Origin: Hydrotalea flava
GTDB lineage: Bacteria; Bacteroidota; Bacteroidia; Chitinophagales; Chitinophagaceae
Direction of reading: 5' to 3'
DNA length: 64,000 nt
NCBI RefSeq assembly: GCF_001623405.1
Contig: NZ_LUHG01000039.1
Coordinates: 224,420 to 288,419 of the forward strand
Shown here: piece by piece, positions 29,440 through 37,353 of the stretch
How positions within the stretch are numbered: position 1 is the first letter of the stretch
Layout: every line of letters starts with the position of its first letter
The notes under the pieces: generated by a model
The model's input: only the letters and a program-made list of their open reading frames with translations
The model's database searches: none
What the model was told of the DNA's origin: nothing
Translations under genes and position numbers: made by a program

Positions 29440-30075
29440 TTAAAACATAGAAGAAAACAACATTCTGTATAATTGAATCATTGCCGCAAATAAGAAAACA
29501 ATACCCATAATAATGTTTAAAGTTCGGGTACCGGCATTCATTTTCTTAATCAGCCAGTTGCCACCATGCATGTAAAATGCCAGCCCGGTAATCGTTCCAA
29601 TGCCACATCCAATGGTAAATACGTTTAATGAAAGCGTATTTGTTTGCAAAGCTTTTGCATTAATTAGATAGGTGCTCCATATAAACCAAAAAGGTATTTG
29701 TGCAGGATTCAAAGCACTCATACACATGCCTAATACGAAGCGGTTCAACTTATTTTGCAGTAATATGTTTTTTTCATTCGCTTTATTTTTAACTACCATT
29801 ACAAAACTAATGATAGCAAATAAAAGAAAAAAAACAACTGTTAACCATCCTATAATAGTAAACAATAATTTGTGGGCATACATCCACTGTACTCCCACCA
29901 ACACTAACCTTAAATAAACAATTTCAATAATTGCAACGCCAATGGCATAGCGCCAGGCATTTTTAAAACTTTCTAAAATAGCAATATGGGTAGCTGTAAT
30001 GCTCATAGTACCTAATGGCAATTGACCTAAAAAACTAACAAGCCAACCCATTAAAAGTATAAATAAAAAATGCAT
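29440..30075 (-). CDS. LysE-family amino-acid exporter
   Basis: 211-residue inner-membrane protein with about six hydrophobic helices. The N-terminal LGQLPLGTMSITATHIAI corresponds to the conserved G-x-x-P-G-P region of LysE/RhtB exporters, slightly degenerate. The segment ALNPAQIPFWFIWSTYLI corresponds to the second family motif around NP. It probably exports an amino acid or related metabolite; the substrate cannot be predicted. It is transcribed opposite to the Fe-S genes on both sides, converging on the first (16-bp gap) and diverging from the second. Confidence 0.8.
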   Translation of the reverse strand: MHFLFILLMGWLVSFLGQLPLGTMSITATHIAILESFKNAWRYAIGVAIIEIVYLRLVLVGVQWMYAHKLLFTIIGWLTVVFFLLFAIISFVMVVKNKANEKNILLQNKLNRFVLGMCMSALNPAQIPFWFIWSTYLINAKALQTNTLSLNVFTIGCGIGTITGLAFYMHGGNWLIKKMNAGTRTLNIIMGIVFLFAAMIQLYRMLFSSMF

Positions 30076-30181
30076 GCAAAAAAGTTAGTACAGTAATGCT
30101 TTTTAAAGCAGTGAAAATAACATCTTTATTCAAAATACCTACTCAAAATAAATTTACAGTACATTCGTAAAAAGGTTATAT

Positions 30182-30961
30182 ATGAAGGTTTCTGTAATGG
30201 CAGATTTAGCCGCAACCGGCACCCAACCGGAAATTTTGTTTTGGGTAGGATGTTCAGGTAGTTTTGATGTTCGTGCACAAAAAATTACCCGTGCATTTGC
30301 TGCAATTTTAAATAAACTCAATATCCAATACGCTATTTTAGGAAAAGAAGAAGCCTGCACCGGCGATCCTGCCCGACGAGCCGGTAATGAATTTTTATTT
30401 CAAATGATGGCATACAATAACATTCAGGTATTAAATGGTTATGGCATCAAAAAAATTGTAACCACCTGTCCGCATTGTTTTAATATTTTAAAAAATGAAT
30501 ATCCTGAATTAGGCGGCCATTATGAAGTAATACATCATACCGTTTTTTTACAACAATTAATTGATGAAGGAAAAATTGTAATGAAAGAAGATGGCCCTTT
30601 TAAAGGTAAAAAAATTACTTATCACGATAGCTGTTATTTAGGCCGTGCCAATGGAATTTATGAAGCGCCTAGAAAAATTTTAGAAGCATTAGATATTGCT
30701 TTAACTGAAATGAAACGATGTGGTAGTAAGGGTTTGTGCTGTGGAGCGGGTGGTGCACAAATGTTTAAAGAAGATGAACCGGGAAATAAACGAATTAATA
30801 TTGAACGCACCGAAGAAGCACTGCAAACCAATGCCAATATTATTGCAGCAGCCTGTCCATTTTGTAATACCATGATGACAGATGGTGTAAAAAACAAAGA
30901 AAAAGAAGCAGAAGTACAGGTTTTAGATATTGCCGAATTAATTGAACAATCAATGGCATAA
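30182..30961 (+). CDS. (Fe-S)-binding protein with two CCG domains (HdrB/GlpC/LutA-like)
   Basis: 259 residues. Two cysteine-rich (CCG) domains are visible. The first has WVGCSGSFDVRAQ and CPHCFNILKNEY. The second has YHDSCYLGRANGIYEAPR, RCGSKGLCCGAGGAQMF and AAACPFCNTMM. These domains bind a [4Fe-4S] or non-cubane cluster in heterodisulfide reductase HdrB and in lactate/glycolate oxidase subunits. It most likely receives or delivers electrons together with the membrane dicluster protein at 28104. The start at 30182 is an ATG with no rival nearby. Confidence 0.88.
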   Translation: MKVSVMADLAATGTQPEILFWVGCSGSFDVRAQKITRAFAAILNKLNIQYAILGKEEACTGDPARRAGNEFLFQMMAYNNIQVLNGYGIKKIVTTCPHCFNILKNEYPELGGHYEVIHHTVFLQQLIDEGKIVMKEDGPFKGKKITYHDSCYLGRANGIYEAPRKILEALDIALTEMKRCGSKGLCCGAGGAQMFKEDEPGNKRINIERTEEALQTNANIIAAACPFCNTMMTDGVKNKEKEAEVQVLDIAELIEQSMA

Positions 30962-30987
30962 TTAAATATAGCGTAACCTGTTAATAT

Positions 30988-31214
30988 ATGTTTTATTCGT
31001 TATTCATTAAAATACACTTTCATTTTAAAAAAATTTTGTTAGCACAATCCTCTTATTTCCGTTACTGTTACTATTAGATGCAGTTTATGATATGTTGATG
31101 CATGAATGGGATACCACCACAATTTTCTCAACAGAAAATATCATTTTTAAAGCCATTGCTGCTGGTATTGGGAGCTATTTTTATGCCATACTTTCCCAAA
31201 AAGAAAAAACGTGA
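30988..31214 (+). pseudogene. possible small membrane-protein ORF, intact short form or frameshifted remnant
   Basis: This 309-bp gap between annotated genes (30962-31270) is not obviously empty. An ATG at 30988 opens a reading frame starting MFYSLFIKIHFHFKKIL that ends at a TAG near 31077. A second frame, open from an upstream TAA just after a run of seven A, encodes ILLFPLLLLLDAVYDMLMHE and continues to a TGA at 31212-31214. Without a frameshift the second frame can start only at ATG 31092 (40 residues, one possible membrane helix). The hydrophobic stretch upstream of that ATG suggests a longer ancestral protein, with a slip at the A7 run. It could equally be chance in AT-rich DNA. Confidence 0.25.
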
Positions 31215-31270
31215 ACGTTAAAAAAGAATACCCATGCTCAAATATGAGCAGGTTATAATAATTTTGCAGC

Positions 31271-31789
31271 ATGAATATGCAAGTTGAAAACTTTATTCCC
31301 GCCGATTTTTCAGATAATTCAAAAGTTTGGGTATATCAATCCAGCAGATTGCTCACCATTCAGGAGGCCATGCAATTAGAACCATTGCTTTCAAATTTTA
31401 CAAAGGAATGGCGCAGTCATGGTGATCCGGTTAAAGGATATGCCAATTTATTATACGGCCAGTTTATTGTATTAATGGCAGATGAAACCTATACGCAGGT
31501 GGGTGGTTGCAGCACCGATTTCAGCATGCACTTTATTCAACAAGTAGAAAAACAATTCAACATTCAATTGTTTGACCGCCAGATGCTGGCTTTTATTATT
31601 AAAGATAAAGTGGAGTTATTGCCTTATTCACAACTGGAATATGCCATACAAAATGGTTTTATCAATCAGCATACCCTTTATTTTAATAATCTGGTTGCAA
31701 CCAAGAAAGAGCTGATTCAAAACTGGATAATTCCGGCAGGTAAAAGCTGGCTGGGCAAACGTTTCTTTAACCTCCAACCCGCTTCATAA
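31271..31789 (+). CDS. conserved hypothetical protein
   Basis: 172 residues, soluble, no signal peptide or membrane segment. I do not recognise a characterised domain. I recall similar Bacteroidota proteins labelled 'ABC transporter ATPase', but no Walker A or signature motif is present, so that label is not supported. Noticeable features are WVYQSSRLLTIQEA near the N-terminus, a central GQFIVLMADETYTQVGGCSTD segment with a Cys, and the tail WLGKRFFNLQP. Its stop overlaps the start of the ArsC-like gene by 1 bp, pointing to coupled expression. The start may be ATG 31271 or 31277. Confidence 0.75.
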   Translation: MNMQVENFIPADFSDNSKVWVYQSSRLLTIQEAMQLEPLLSNFTKEWRSHGDPVKGYANLLYGQFIVLMADETYTQVGGCSTDFSMHFIQQVEKQFNIQLFDRQMLAFIIKDKVELLPYSQLEYAIQNGFINQHTLYFNNLVATKKELIQNWIIPAGKSWLGKRFFNLQPAS

Positions 31790-32154
31790 TGTTGTATCAG
31801 GTATATGGTATACCCAATTGTAATACCGTAAAAAAGGCATTAAACTGGCTAACAGTGCACCATGTGCCACATACCTTTCATAACTTCAAAAAAGAGGGTA
31901 TCGCAGCATCCGTTTTAAAAGAATGGAGCAGTCAGGTGGGTTGGGCTGTTTTATTGAACAAACAAGGTACTACCTGGAAAAAATTAGATACATCCATACA
32001 GGAAACCATTACTACTGAACAGAAAGCCATAGCCCTCATGCAACAATCAGTCAGTATTATTAAACGACCGGTGATTGTAAAAGATGGTACCGTTGTAGTG
32101 ATAGGATTCAATGAAACACTTTATCAGCAAATTTTTAATTCCAAAGCTTATTAG
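31789..32154 (+). CDS. ArsC/Spx-family thioredoxin-fold protein
   Basis: 121 residues of the arsenate-reductase-like ArsC/Spx/YffB family. The N-terminal motif YGIPNCNTVKKALNWL has a single Cys at the start of the helix, as in YffB and glutaredoxin-dependent ArsC, and lacks the CxxC of redox-active Spx. The KRPVIVKDGTVVVIGF segment near the C-terminus is the conserved RP-containing loop. It may be a thiol-dependent reductase or a regulator; there is no ars gene nearby. It starts within the stop codon of the preceding hypothetical gene (TAATG). Confidence 0.82.
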   Translation: MLYQVYGIPNCNTVKKALNWLTVHHVPHTFHNFKKEGIAASVLKEWSSQVGWAVLLNKQGTTWKKLDTSIQETITTEQKAIALMQQSVSIIKRPVIVKDGTVVVIGFNETLYQQIFNSKAY

Positions 32155-32201
32155 CACTTTTTTTCAACAAAAATGAACATAGTGTTTATTTGGCAAATAA
32201 T

Positions 32202-33275
32202 TTATTGAATTACTTCTTCTAATTTTTGTTTCAGTTGTTCACTTCTCAGCCCTCTGGCAATGATTATTCCATTGGGATCAATCAACATATTATCTGGAAT
32301 GGATTCAATATGGTATAAACGGGCAACTGCATTATTCCAAAATTGCAAATCACTTACATGTGTCCAGGTTAAACCATCATCATGAATAGCTTTTATCCAA
32401 TTATCTTTTTGCTGGTCTAACGACACACCTAAAATGGTAAAATTTTTATTTTTAAATTCATTGTACACTGCAACAACGTTCGGATTCTCCATACGGCAAG
32501 GCCTGCACCAACTGGCCCAAAAATCAACCAACACGTATTTTCCTTTAAAAGATGCAAGTGATACGGGTTGATTGGCAGTATCGTTTTGTGTAAAATCAAT
32601 GGCCTTAGTTCCAATTGCACCCACTTTTGCAGCTGCTACTGTTTGAGCAATTAATTTTCCATAAAAACCATCTTTGGCTGTTGGTGCCAATTGATTGTAT
32701 TTATTTTCCAATTCATCCGGGCCTGAAAAAAGAGGGTTTACTGCATATACCACAAAAGCACTTACCTGTGATGCAGGTTTTTGTTTGATAAAGGTATCTA
32801 CCTGCCGAATCACCATATTTTTATACACCCCAAAAGAAGTAATGAGTGAGTCACGCTTTTCGCCGGGTTTTTCGGCATTAATGGCGGTTACTAATTTGGC
32901 TAATTTTTCTTTGAGCGGATTAAATCCTTTTAAATACTGCACATAATCGTTTTGCAAAGCAGAACCTGAAAAAACCAAATCTTTTAAATGTTTTACATCG
33001 CCATTTACAAATACCTGATCATTCTGCATAAACACTTCAGGTGTTTCATTGTACCCAATAAAATTTAATTGATAGATATCGGCATTTTCAAGATCGCCTT
33101 TTAAAGTAAAACGACCATTTTTTGAATAATCTTCAGCAATTGATTTTCCTGTTGCCCCACTTACCAAAAATACCAGCGTGCTATCTTTCAAGCCTTTCAC
33201 ATCACCTTTCATCACAAAACCTTTTTGTGCAATAACACTAAAAGGTAACAACATAAATAAAATTAATTTTTGCAT
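32202..33275 (-). CDS. exported thiol-disulfide oxidoreductase, DUF4369 plus TlpA-like domain
   Basis: 357 residues from ATG 33275; the in-frame extension to 33311 would place residues ahead of the signal peptide and is rejected. A signal peptide (ending SVIAQ) is followed by an N-terminal beta-rich DUF4369-type domain (~18-110) and a helical linker. The C-terminal thioredoxin fold (~225-357) has the active site FWASWCRPCRMENP. The cis-Pro region SIPDNMLIDPNG is present. Such proteins reduce disulfides in the periplasm, for cytochrome maturation or oxidative defence. It stands alone. Confidence 0.88.
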   Translation of the reverse strand: MQKLILFMLLPFSVIAQKGFVMKGDVKGLKDSTLVFLVSGATGKSIAEDYSKNGRFTLKGDLENADIYQLNFIGYNETPEVFMQNDQVFVNGDVKHLKDLVFSGSALQNDYVQYLKGFNPLKEKLAKLVTAINAEKPGEKRDSLITSFGVYKNMVIRQVDTFIKQKPASQVSAFVVYAVNPLFSGPDELENKYNQLAPTAKDGFYGKLIAQTVAAAKVGAIGTKAIDFTQNDTANQPVSLASFKGKYVLVDFWASWCRPCRMENPNVVAVYNEFKNKNFTILGVSLDQQKDNWIKAIHDDGLTWTHVSDLQFWNNAVARLYHIESIPDNMLIDPNGIIIARGLRSEQLKQKLEEVIQ

Positions 33276-33345
33276 AAATGCGTTTATTTTAAAATTCAAA
33301 TTAACCAACAAAAATGTATTTGAGCATTTGCATGAAATGCTTCAT

Positions 33346-33942
33346 TTATTGTGCATGTCTTTCCTGCAACACTTTTATAACATCTTTTAACGAATAATTT
33401 TTAGCAGCCAGCAGCAGTAAATAATGAAACAGCAAATCGGCAGATTCGTTTAAAAATAGTGTTTCATTGTTGTCTTTTGCTTCTATCACCATTTCTACAG
33501 CTTCCTCGCCAACTTTTTGTGCAACTTTATTAATGCCTTTTCCTATCAATCGGGCTACATAAGATACTTCAGGTGAAGCCTGACTTCTTAAACGAATGAC
33601 CTCTTCCAGATACAATAAAAAATTGTCTGAATGGTTCTTTTCACTCCAACAAGTATCGGCACCGGTATGGCAAACGGGCCCATTGGGTATTACCTTTATA
33701 AGTAAAGTATCATTATCACAATCGGGTGTAATGCTCTTTACATCCAAAAAATGGCCACTCTCCTCACCTTTTGTCCATAATCGTTGCTTACTTCTGCTAT
33801 AAAATGTTACTCTTCCGGTTTGTTCTGTTTGCTGGTAGGCTGCTTCATTCATAAACCCAAGCATTAATACTTTAAGGGTGTTGTAATCCTGAATTACTGC
33901 GGGTACTAATCCATCACTGTATTTTTTAAAATCAATTTGCAT
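33346..33942 (-). CDS. hisIE: bifunctional phosphoribosyl-AMP cyclohydrolase / phosphoribosyl-ATP pyrophosphatase
   Basis: Steps 2 and 3 of histidine biosynthesis. 198 residues from ATG 33942. The HisI domain (residues ~1-105) has VLMLGFMNEAAYQQT, the zinc/Mg-binding RLWTKGEESGHFL and DCDNDTLLIKV, and CHTGADTCW. The HisE domain (~110-198) has SYVARLIGKGINKVAQKVGEEAVE and the EAKD acidic motif. No other his gene lies in the window, so it is separated from the rest of the pathway. A candidate promoter is at 33982-34010. Confidence 0.95.
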   Translation of the reverse strand: MQIDFKKYSDGLVPAVIQDYNTLKVLMLGFMNEAAYQQTEQTGRVTFYSRSKQRLWTKGEESGHFLDVKSITPDCDNDTLLIKVIPNGPVCHTGADTCWSEKNHSDNFLLYLEEVIRLRSQASPEVSYVARLIGKGINKVAQKVGEEAVEMVIEAKDNNETLFLNESADLLFHYLLLLAAKNYSLKDVIKVLQERHAQ

Positions 33943-33981
33943 GTGTAATCTATCTAAATGAATCTTATTTTTCAGTCTTTG

Positions 33982-34010
33982 CAAAATTACCTATAAATAC
34001 CCGATTGAAA
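33982..34010 (-). promoter_or_regulatory. candidate promoter of hisIE
   Basis: On the minus strand, TTTC (34010-34007), 17 bp, then a perfect TAATTTTG (33989-33982), 39 bp before the ATG. Confidence 0.4.
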
Positions 34011-34036
34011 ATGCAACAACTTACTTAAATGCTGTT

Positions 34037-34939
34037 TTAATTTAGCTTTTCCAATACATAAATAACTGAACTGCATTTCTTAACATCCTGCCACATTTTA
34101 AAAGCAGAGCGTAAACCTACCCAGCCTGCATTGATAAGGTTGGTGCTTCCATGTTTATATTTTTCGCTTAACAAAGCCACATAAAAACTATCGAAGGGCA
34201 TTGACCGATATTGCTGAATTTTAAATTTGTCTTGAGCAGCCAAAACTGCCATGCTTTCCGGGGAAAAATGATACAAATGGCGCGGCACATCATAAGCTGC
34301 CCAATATTGCTGATAATAAGCTGCATCGTACGATGTATAATTTGGTACTGCAATCACTAATTTGCCATTGGCAGTTAACAACCGATGAAAAATTTGCATA
34401 TATCCATTCAAATCATGAACATGTTCTAAAACATGCCAAAGCGTAATAATTTGAAAAGATGCCGGAGAAATTTGGTACAAATATTCAGGTAAATGAAAGT
34501 TGAGTTTGAATTTTGAGGCTGCAATGTTTCTGGCTCCTGTATCTACTTCAACCCCACTCACCTGCCAACCCGCCTGTTGCATAGTGAATGCAAAAGCTCC
34601 TGTACCGGCGCCAACATCTAAAATTGTTTTGGCTGCACCGGCTGATAATTGCTCTATAAAATTTCTTTTTCTTTTTAATGTAATAGAACGAACAGAATGG
34701 TACAGCTGATTGATGAACCCCTTTTTGGTATCACTATGCGAAATATAACTGTCCGATTGGTAATAGGCAACAATTGCGGAAAGATCGGGTACATCCTGTG
34801 TAAACCGGCCATTACAGTGGTTGCAATGCCAAATTGCAAACAGCTCATGCGATACGGTAAAATCTTCAGCAAAAAAGGAAGGTTGAATTGATGCATTGTT
34901 ACAAATAGGACAATGGGTATAGTGTATTCTGTGGTTCAT
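34037..34939 (-). CDS. class I SAM methyltransferase with N-terminal zinc ribbon
   Basis: 300 residues. The N-terminus carries two Cys pairs, CPICNN and WHCNHCNG, forming a probable zinc ribbon (residues ~9-43). The methyltransferase domain has motif I ILDVGAGTGAFAFTM and WHVLEHVHDLNGYM, followed by NGKLVIAVPNYTSYD. The architecture is that of methyltransferases linked to surface polysaccharide or lipid modification (UbiG/Coq3-like fold), but the target is unknown. It is the last gene of the run TPR protein, beta-barrel, HU-like protein, methyltransferase, with an 11-bp gap. Confidence 0.85.
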   Translation of the reverse strand: MNHRIHYTHCPICNNASIQPSFFAEDFTVSHELFAIWHCNHCNGRFTQDVPDLSAIVAYYQSDSYISHSDTKKGFINQLYHSVRSITLKRKRNFIEQLSAGAAKTILDVGAGTGAFAFTMQQAGWQVSGVEVDTGARNIAASKFKLNFHLPEYLYQISPASFQIITLWHVLEHVHDLNGYMQIFHRLLTANGKLVIAVPNYTSYDAAYYQQYWAAYDVPRHLYHFSPESMAVLAAQDKFKIQQYRSMPFDSFYVALLSEKYKHGSTNLINAGWVGLRSAFKMWQDVKKCSSVIYVLEKLN

Positions 34940-34950
34940 TCAATCAAAAA

Positions 34951-35529
34951 TTACAAAAATGCAATAAATAGTGCAGCCAAACCAATCACCGTTAAAATAA
35001 TGGCATAAATCCACCATTTATCTTTTGTTTCATTTTCAATAGAAGGCTCTGCCTCGGTTGCTAAAGTTTCCGCAGCAGGAATATTATCTAAAATTGAAAT
35101 GGGCTTTGATGTGGAAGGAGGAACAGCAGTTGTAATATGCATGTGGCTAAACGAAATATTTTTTAATAACCCATTGTTTTGGGGAACCGGCCTGAAAAAC
35201 ACTTCCCCATCCGGATTGAGCAGTAAAGTACCTATACCCGGCAATAAAGCGCCACCTTGTTGCAACTGCTCTTTTAAATGATACACAAATTCAGTGAATT
35301 GTTGAATGGCCACAACTTCCGAAATATTTAATTGTTGGGTAACGGTTCGGTAAAAGGCATGATCGGCTTCCATCGTTTCGTGTACAAAACTGATTTGATG
35401 TACCGGTGGGTGTACCGTTTTTTCTTCCCAATCAACAGAAGGCGCTGTTCTTATCAATTGAAAACAACCTATGCCCGGTATGCCCAAACGTTGATGCACC
35501 ATTAAATATGGGAACAAAAGTTCATTCAT
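34951..35529 (-). CDS. HU-CCDC81-like domain protein with C-terminal membrane anchor
   Basis: 192 residues. The first ~40 residues (LMVHQRLGIPGIGCFQLI) and the ~75-115 segment (FTEFVYHLKEQLQQGGALLPGIGTLLL) resemble the two HU-like repeats of the bacterial CCDC81 family. That family in Bacteroidota is found in SPOR-domain proteins at the cell envelope. A linker leads to one C-terminal membrane helix (WWIYAIILTVIGLAALFIAF, ~172-191) with almost no residues beyond it. The SPOR domain is absent. It follows the beta-barrel gene after 9 bp. It may bind DNA or protein at the inner membrane; the function is unknown. Confidence 0.6.
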   Translation of the reverse strand: MNELLFPYLMVHQRLGIPGIGCFQLIRTAPSVDWEEKTVHPPVHQISFVHETMEADHAFYRTVTQQLNISEVVAIQQFTEFVYHLKEQLQQGGALLPGIGTLLLNPDGEVFFRPVPQNNGLLKNISFSHMHITTAVPPSTSKPISILDNIPAAETLATEAEPSIENETKDKWWIYAIILTVIGLAALFIAFL

Positions 35530-35538
35530 CTGGTTTCA

Positions 35539-37353
35539 TTAATGGAACGAATATACGATTCCTCCCAGAACATTAAAACCCAAAACCTGATATTGATTCC
35601 AACGTTGGTATTTATTATTAAAAATATTATTGAATTGCAGCCATATATTCAGGTTTTTATGCACTGCAAATTCGGCAGCGGCATTCAAATCAATTGCAGC
35701 GGGTAATTTACGGGAGGCAAGGGAAACGGGGTCACGGTATTGTGCTCCATCCCATAAAAATAAATCAGACTTCAACGAGAAATCTTTGGTGAGTTTATAA
35801 AGTAAAGTTCCGGTAACATCTAAAGGCAATAAACCCCAGGGCTTATCATACACCTGTTGCTGGGTATATTGGGTATAATCCATCCCGGCAATAAAAGACA
35901 ATTTTTCCTGATCGGTGTAAGTAATTTCGCCATGCAATTTTAAAGCCTGCAATTTTGGTTCATTCAACACCACAAACCCCTGCGATTTTCCGGCAGCAGT
36001 ATCATTGGCAAATAAGGGCTGGTTATTGATTTGCAGGAAAGAAACCTTTGCCAAGTAAGCGAAATGTTTGCCTGCATTACCTTTTAATCCTGCATATTGT
36101 TCCGTGAATTTTGTATTCAATAATGCAGTGGGCTGTTCAATGAATGGATTAAAAGCAGCCAGACTCTGGTAAGTATTCTTATGAAAATATCCCTGCCATC
36201 CTGCTAATAATATCAACTGATTTTCTGCAATATTTGCCTGAAGGGTAATGTCGGGTAGCAAAGAAAACTGACTATTGTCCCAACTTGGCTGCATACCAGC
36301 TTTAATTTGCACATTGGGTACTTTAAACTCTAAAGCTGGTGCCACATAAAACAAATTATTGTTGATAGTGGTATTCGGTATTTGCAAGTGTGTAATATCG
36401 GCCAAACCTGTTACATGAAACGTAAGCAGTTTGCCCAATGTTTTACTAATGGGGGCTTTGATGATAGCATTCATTTCATTGGCCTGGCGGTTATCAAAAA
36501 AAGAGGAGAATCCTACCTCGGGATGATAAGCAATACCATAATCGTTTGGCATGGTAGTTTCCAAACCTAAATTACCACCAATGGTATTAAACTGCTGCTG
36601 CAACTGATCTTTTGTATAATTATTGCTTCCGGTAAATCCATATAAATATTGTGTACTGTTCTCAAAATAAATTTTTCCGGTTAACTGTTGCTGATGGGGT
36701 AATGCAAAAACACCATTGGCATCTATACCGCCCTTTGTAAAATTTTGATAAGGTAAATTACCTTTTGAAGAAGTATATTTTCCATGCAATAAAATGGCCG
36801 ATTTTTGTCCATCGCCCAATGCAACGCCTGCTTCTGCATAAGGGGTAGCATAGTTGCCATAACCTACTTTAATATATCTGTCTTTATTCCAGTGCAGAGC
36901 AGTATCTACCATTAATGCCAGCGGTTTAATAGCTACAGGATGATAAGAGAAGGTTAAATTTTCTGCAGGAATACTATACATTAAAGGTATTATCGATACT
37001 TCAGCAGGTGCAGTTGCAGCCGTTAAATTTATTTTGGCAGCACTGCGCAAAGAGGGTTTAAAAACGGAAGTAACCACAACCACTTTAGGGGCAGTAGTAT
37101 CTTGCAATGAAGCCACAGAAATTACTGTTTTTTGAGCACTTGTTACCGGTTTTACAAGGGTTTGAACAGAATGTATAACTTTTTTATGTACCGCAGTTTT
37201 TTTTGCAACGGTATGCTGCTTGCTTTTTGGTTTTTTCTGGAAAGCATGATGGCGTGAGGCCAATGCAGGTTGCAGCATACTACAAAAAACAAAGGTTGTA
37301 AATAATATATTCAAACAATATTTTTTCATCATCATTTGATTGATTAAATGCAT
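35539..37353 (-). CDS. outer-membrane beta-barrel protein, TonB-receptor-like barrel without plug
   Basis: 604 residues (first ATG 37353; alternative Met at 37335). A signal peptide (ending ALAS) is followed by a Lys/His-rich linker (~35-80, e.g. KKPKSKQHTVAKKTAVHKK). A conserved-looking segment VFKPSLRSAAKINLTA / YSIPAENLTFSYHPVAIKPL (~105-165) follows. The rest alternates aromatic and polar residues as in a beta-barrel and ends with LQFNNIFNNKYQRWNQY and a terminal Phe-His, typical of TonB-dependent receptor barrels. No plug domain or TonB box is seen. Its ATG overlaps the TPR gene's stop (TAATG), so the two are translationally coupled. Confidence 0.72.
   Translation of the reverse strand: MHLINQMMMKKYCLNILFTTFVFCSMLQPALASRHHAFQKKPKSKQHTVAKKTAVHKKVIHSVQTLVKPVTSAQKTVISVASLQDTTAPKVVVVTSVFKPSLRSAAKINLTAATAPAEVSIIPLMYSIPAENLTFSYHPVAIKPLALMVDTALHWNKDRYIKVGYGNYATPYAEAGVALGDGQKSAILLHGKYTSSKGNLPYQNFTKGGIDANGVFALPHQQQLTGKIYFENSTQYLYGFTGSNNYTKDQLQQQFNTIGGNLGLETTMPNDYGIAYHPEVGFSSFFDNRQANEMNAIIKAPISKTLGKLLTFHVTGLADITHLQIPNTTINNNLFYVAPALEFKVPNVQIKAGMQPSWDNSQFSLLPDITLQANIAENQLILLAGWQGYFHKNTYQSLAAFNPFIEQPTALLNTKFTEQYAGLKGNAGKHFAYLAKVSFLQINNQPLFANDTAAGKSQGFVVLNEPKLQALKLHGEITYTDQEKLSFIAGMDYTQYTQQQVYDKPWGLLPLDVTGTLLYKLTKDFSLKSDLFLWDGAQYRDPVSLASRKLPAAIDLNAAAEFAVHKNLNIWLQFNNIFNNKYQRWNQYQVLGFNVLGGIVYSFH

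Noticed and set aside
31271..31789. 'ABC transporter ATPase' label for the 172-residue protein
   Set aside because: No Walker A, Walker B or signature motif is present; the label is not supported by sequence.
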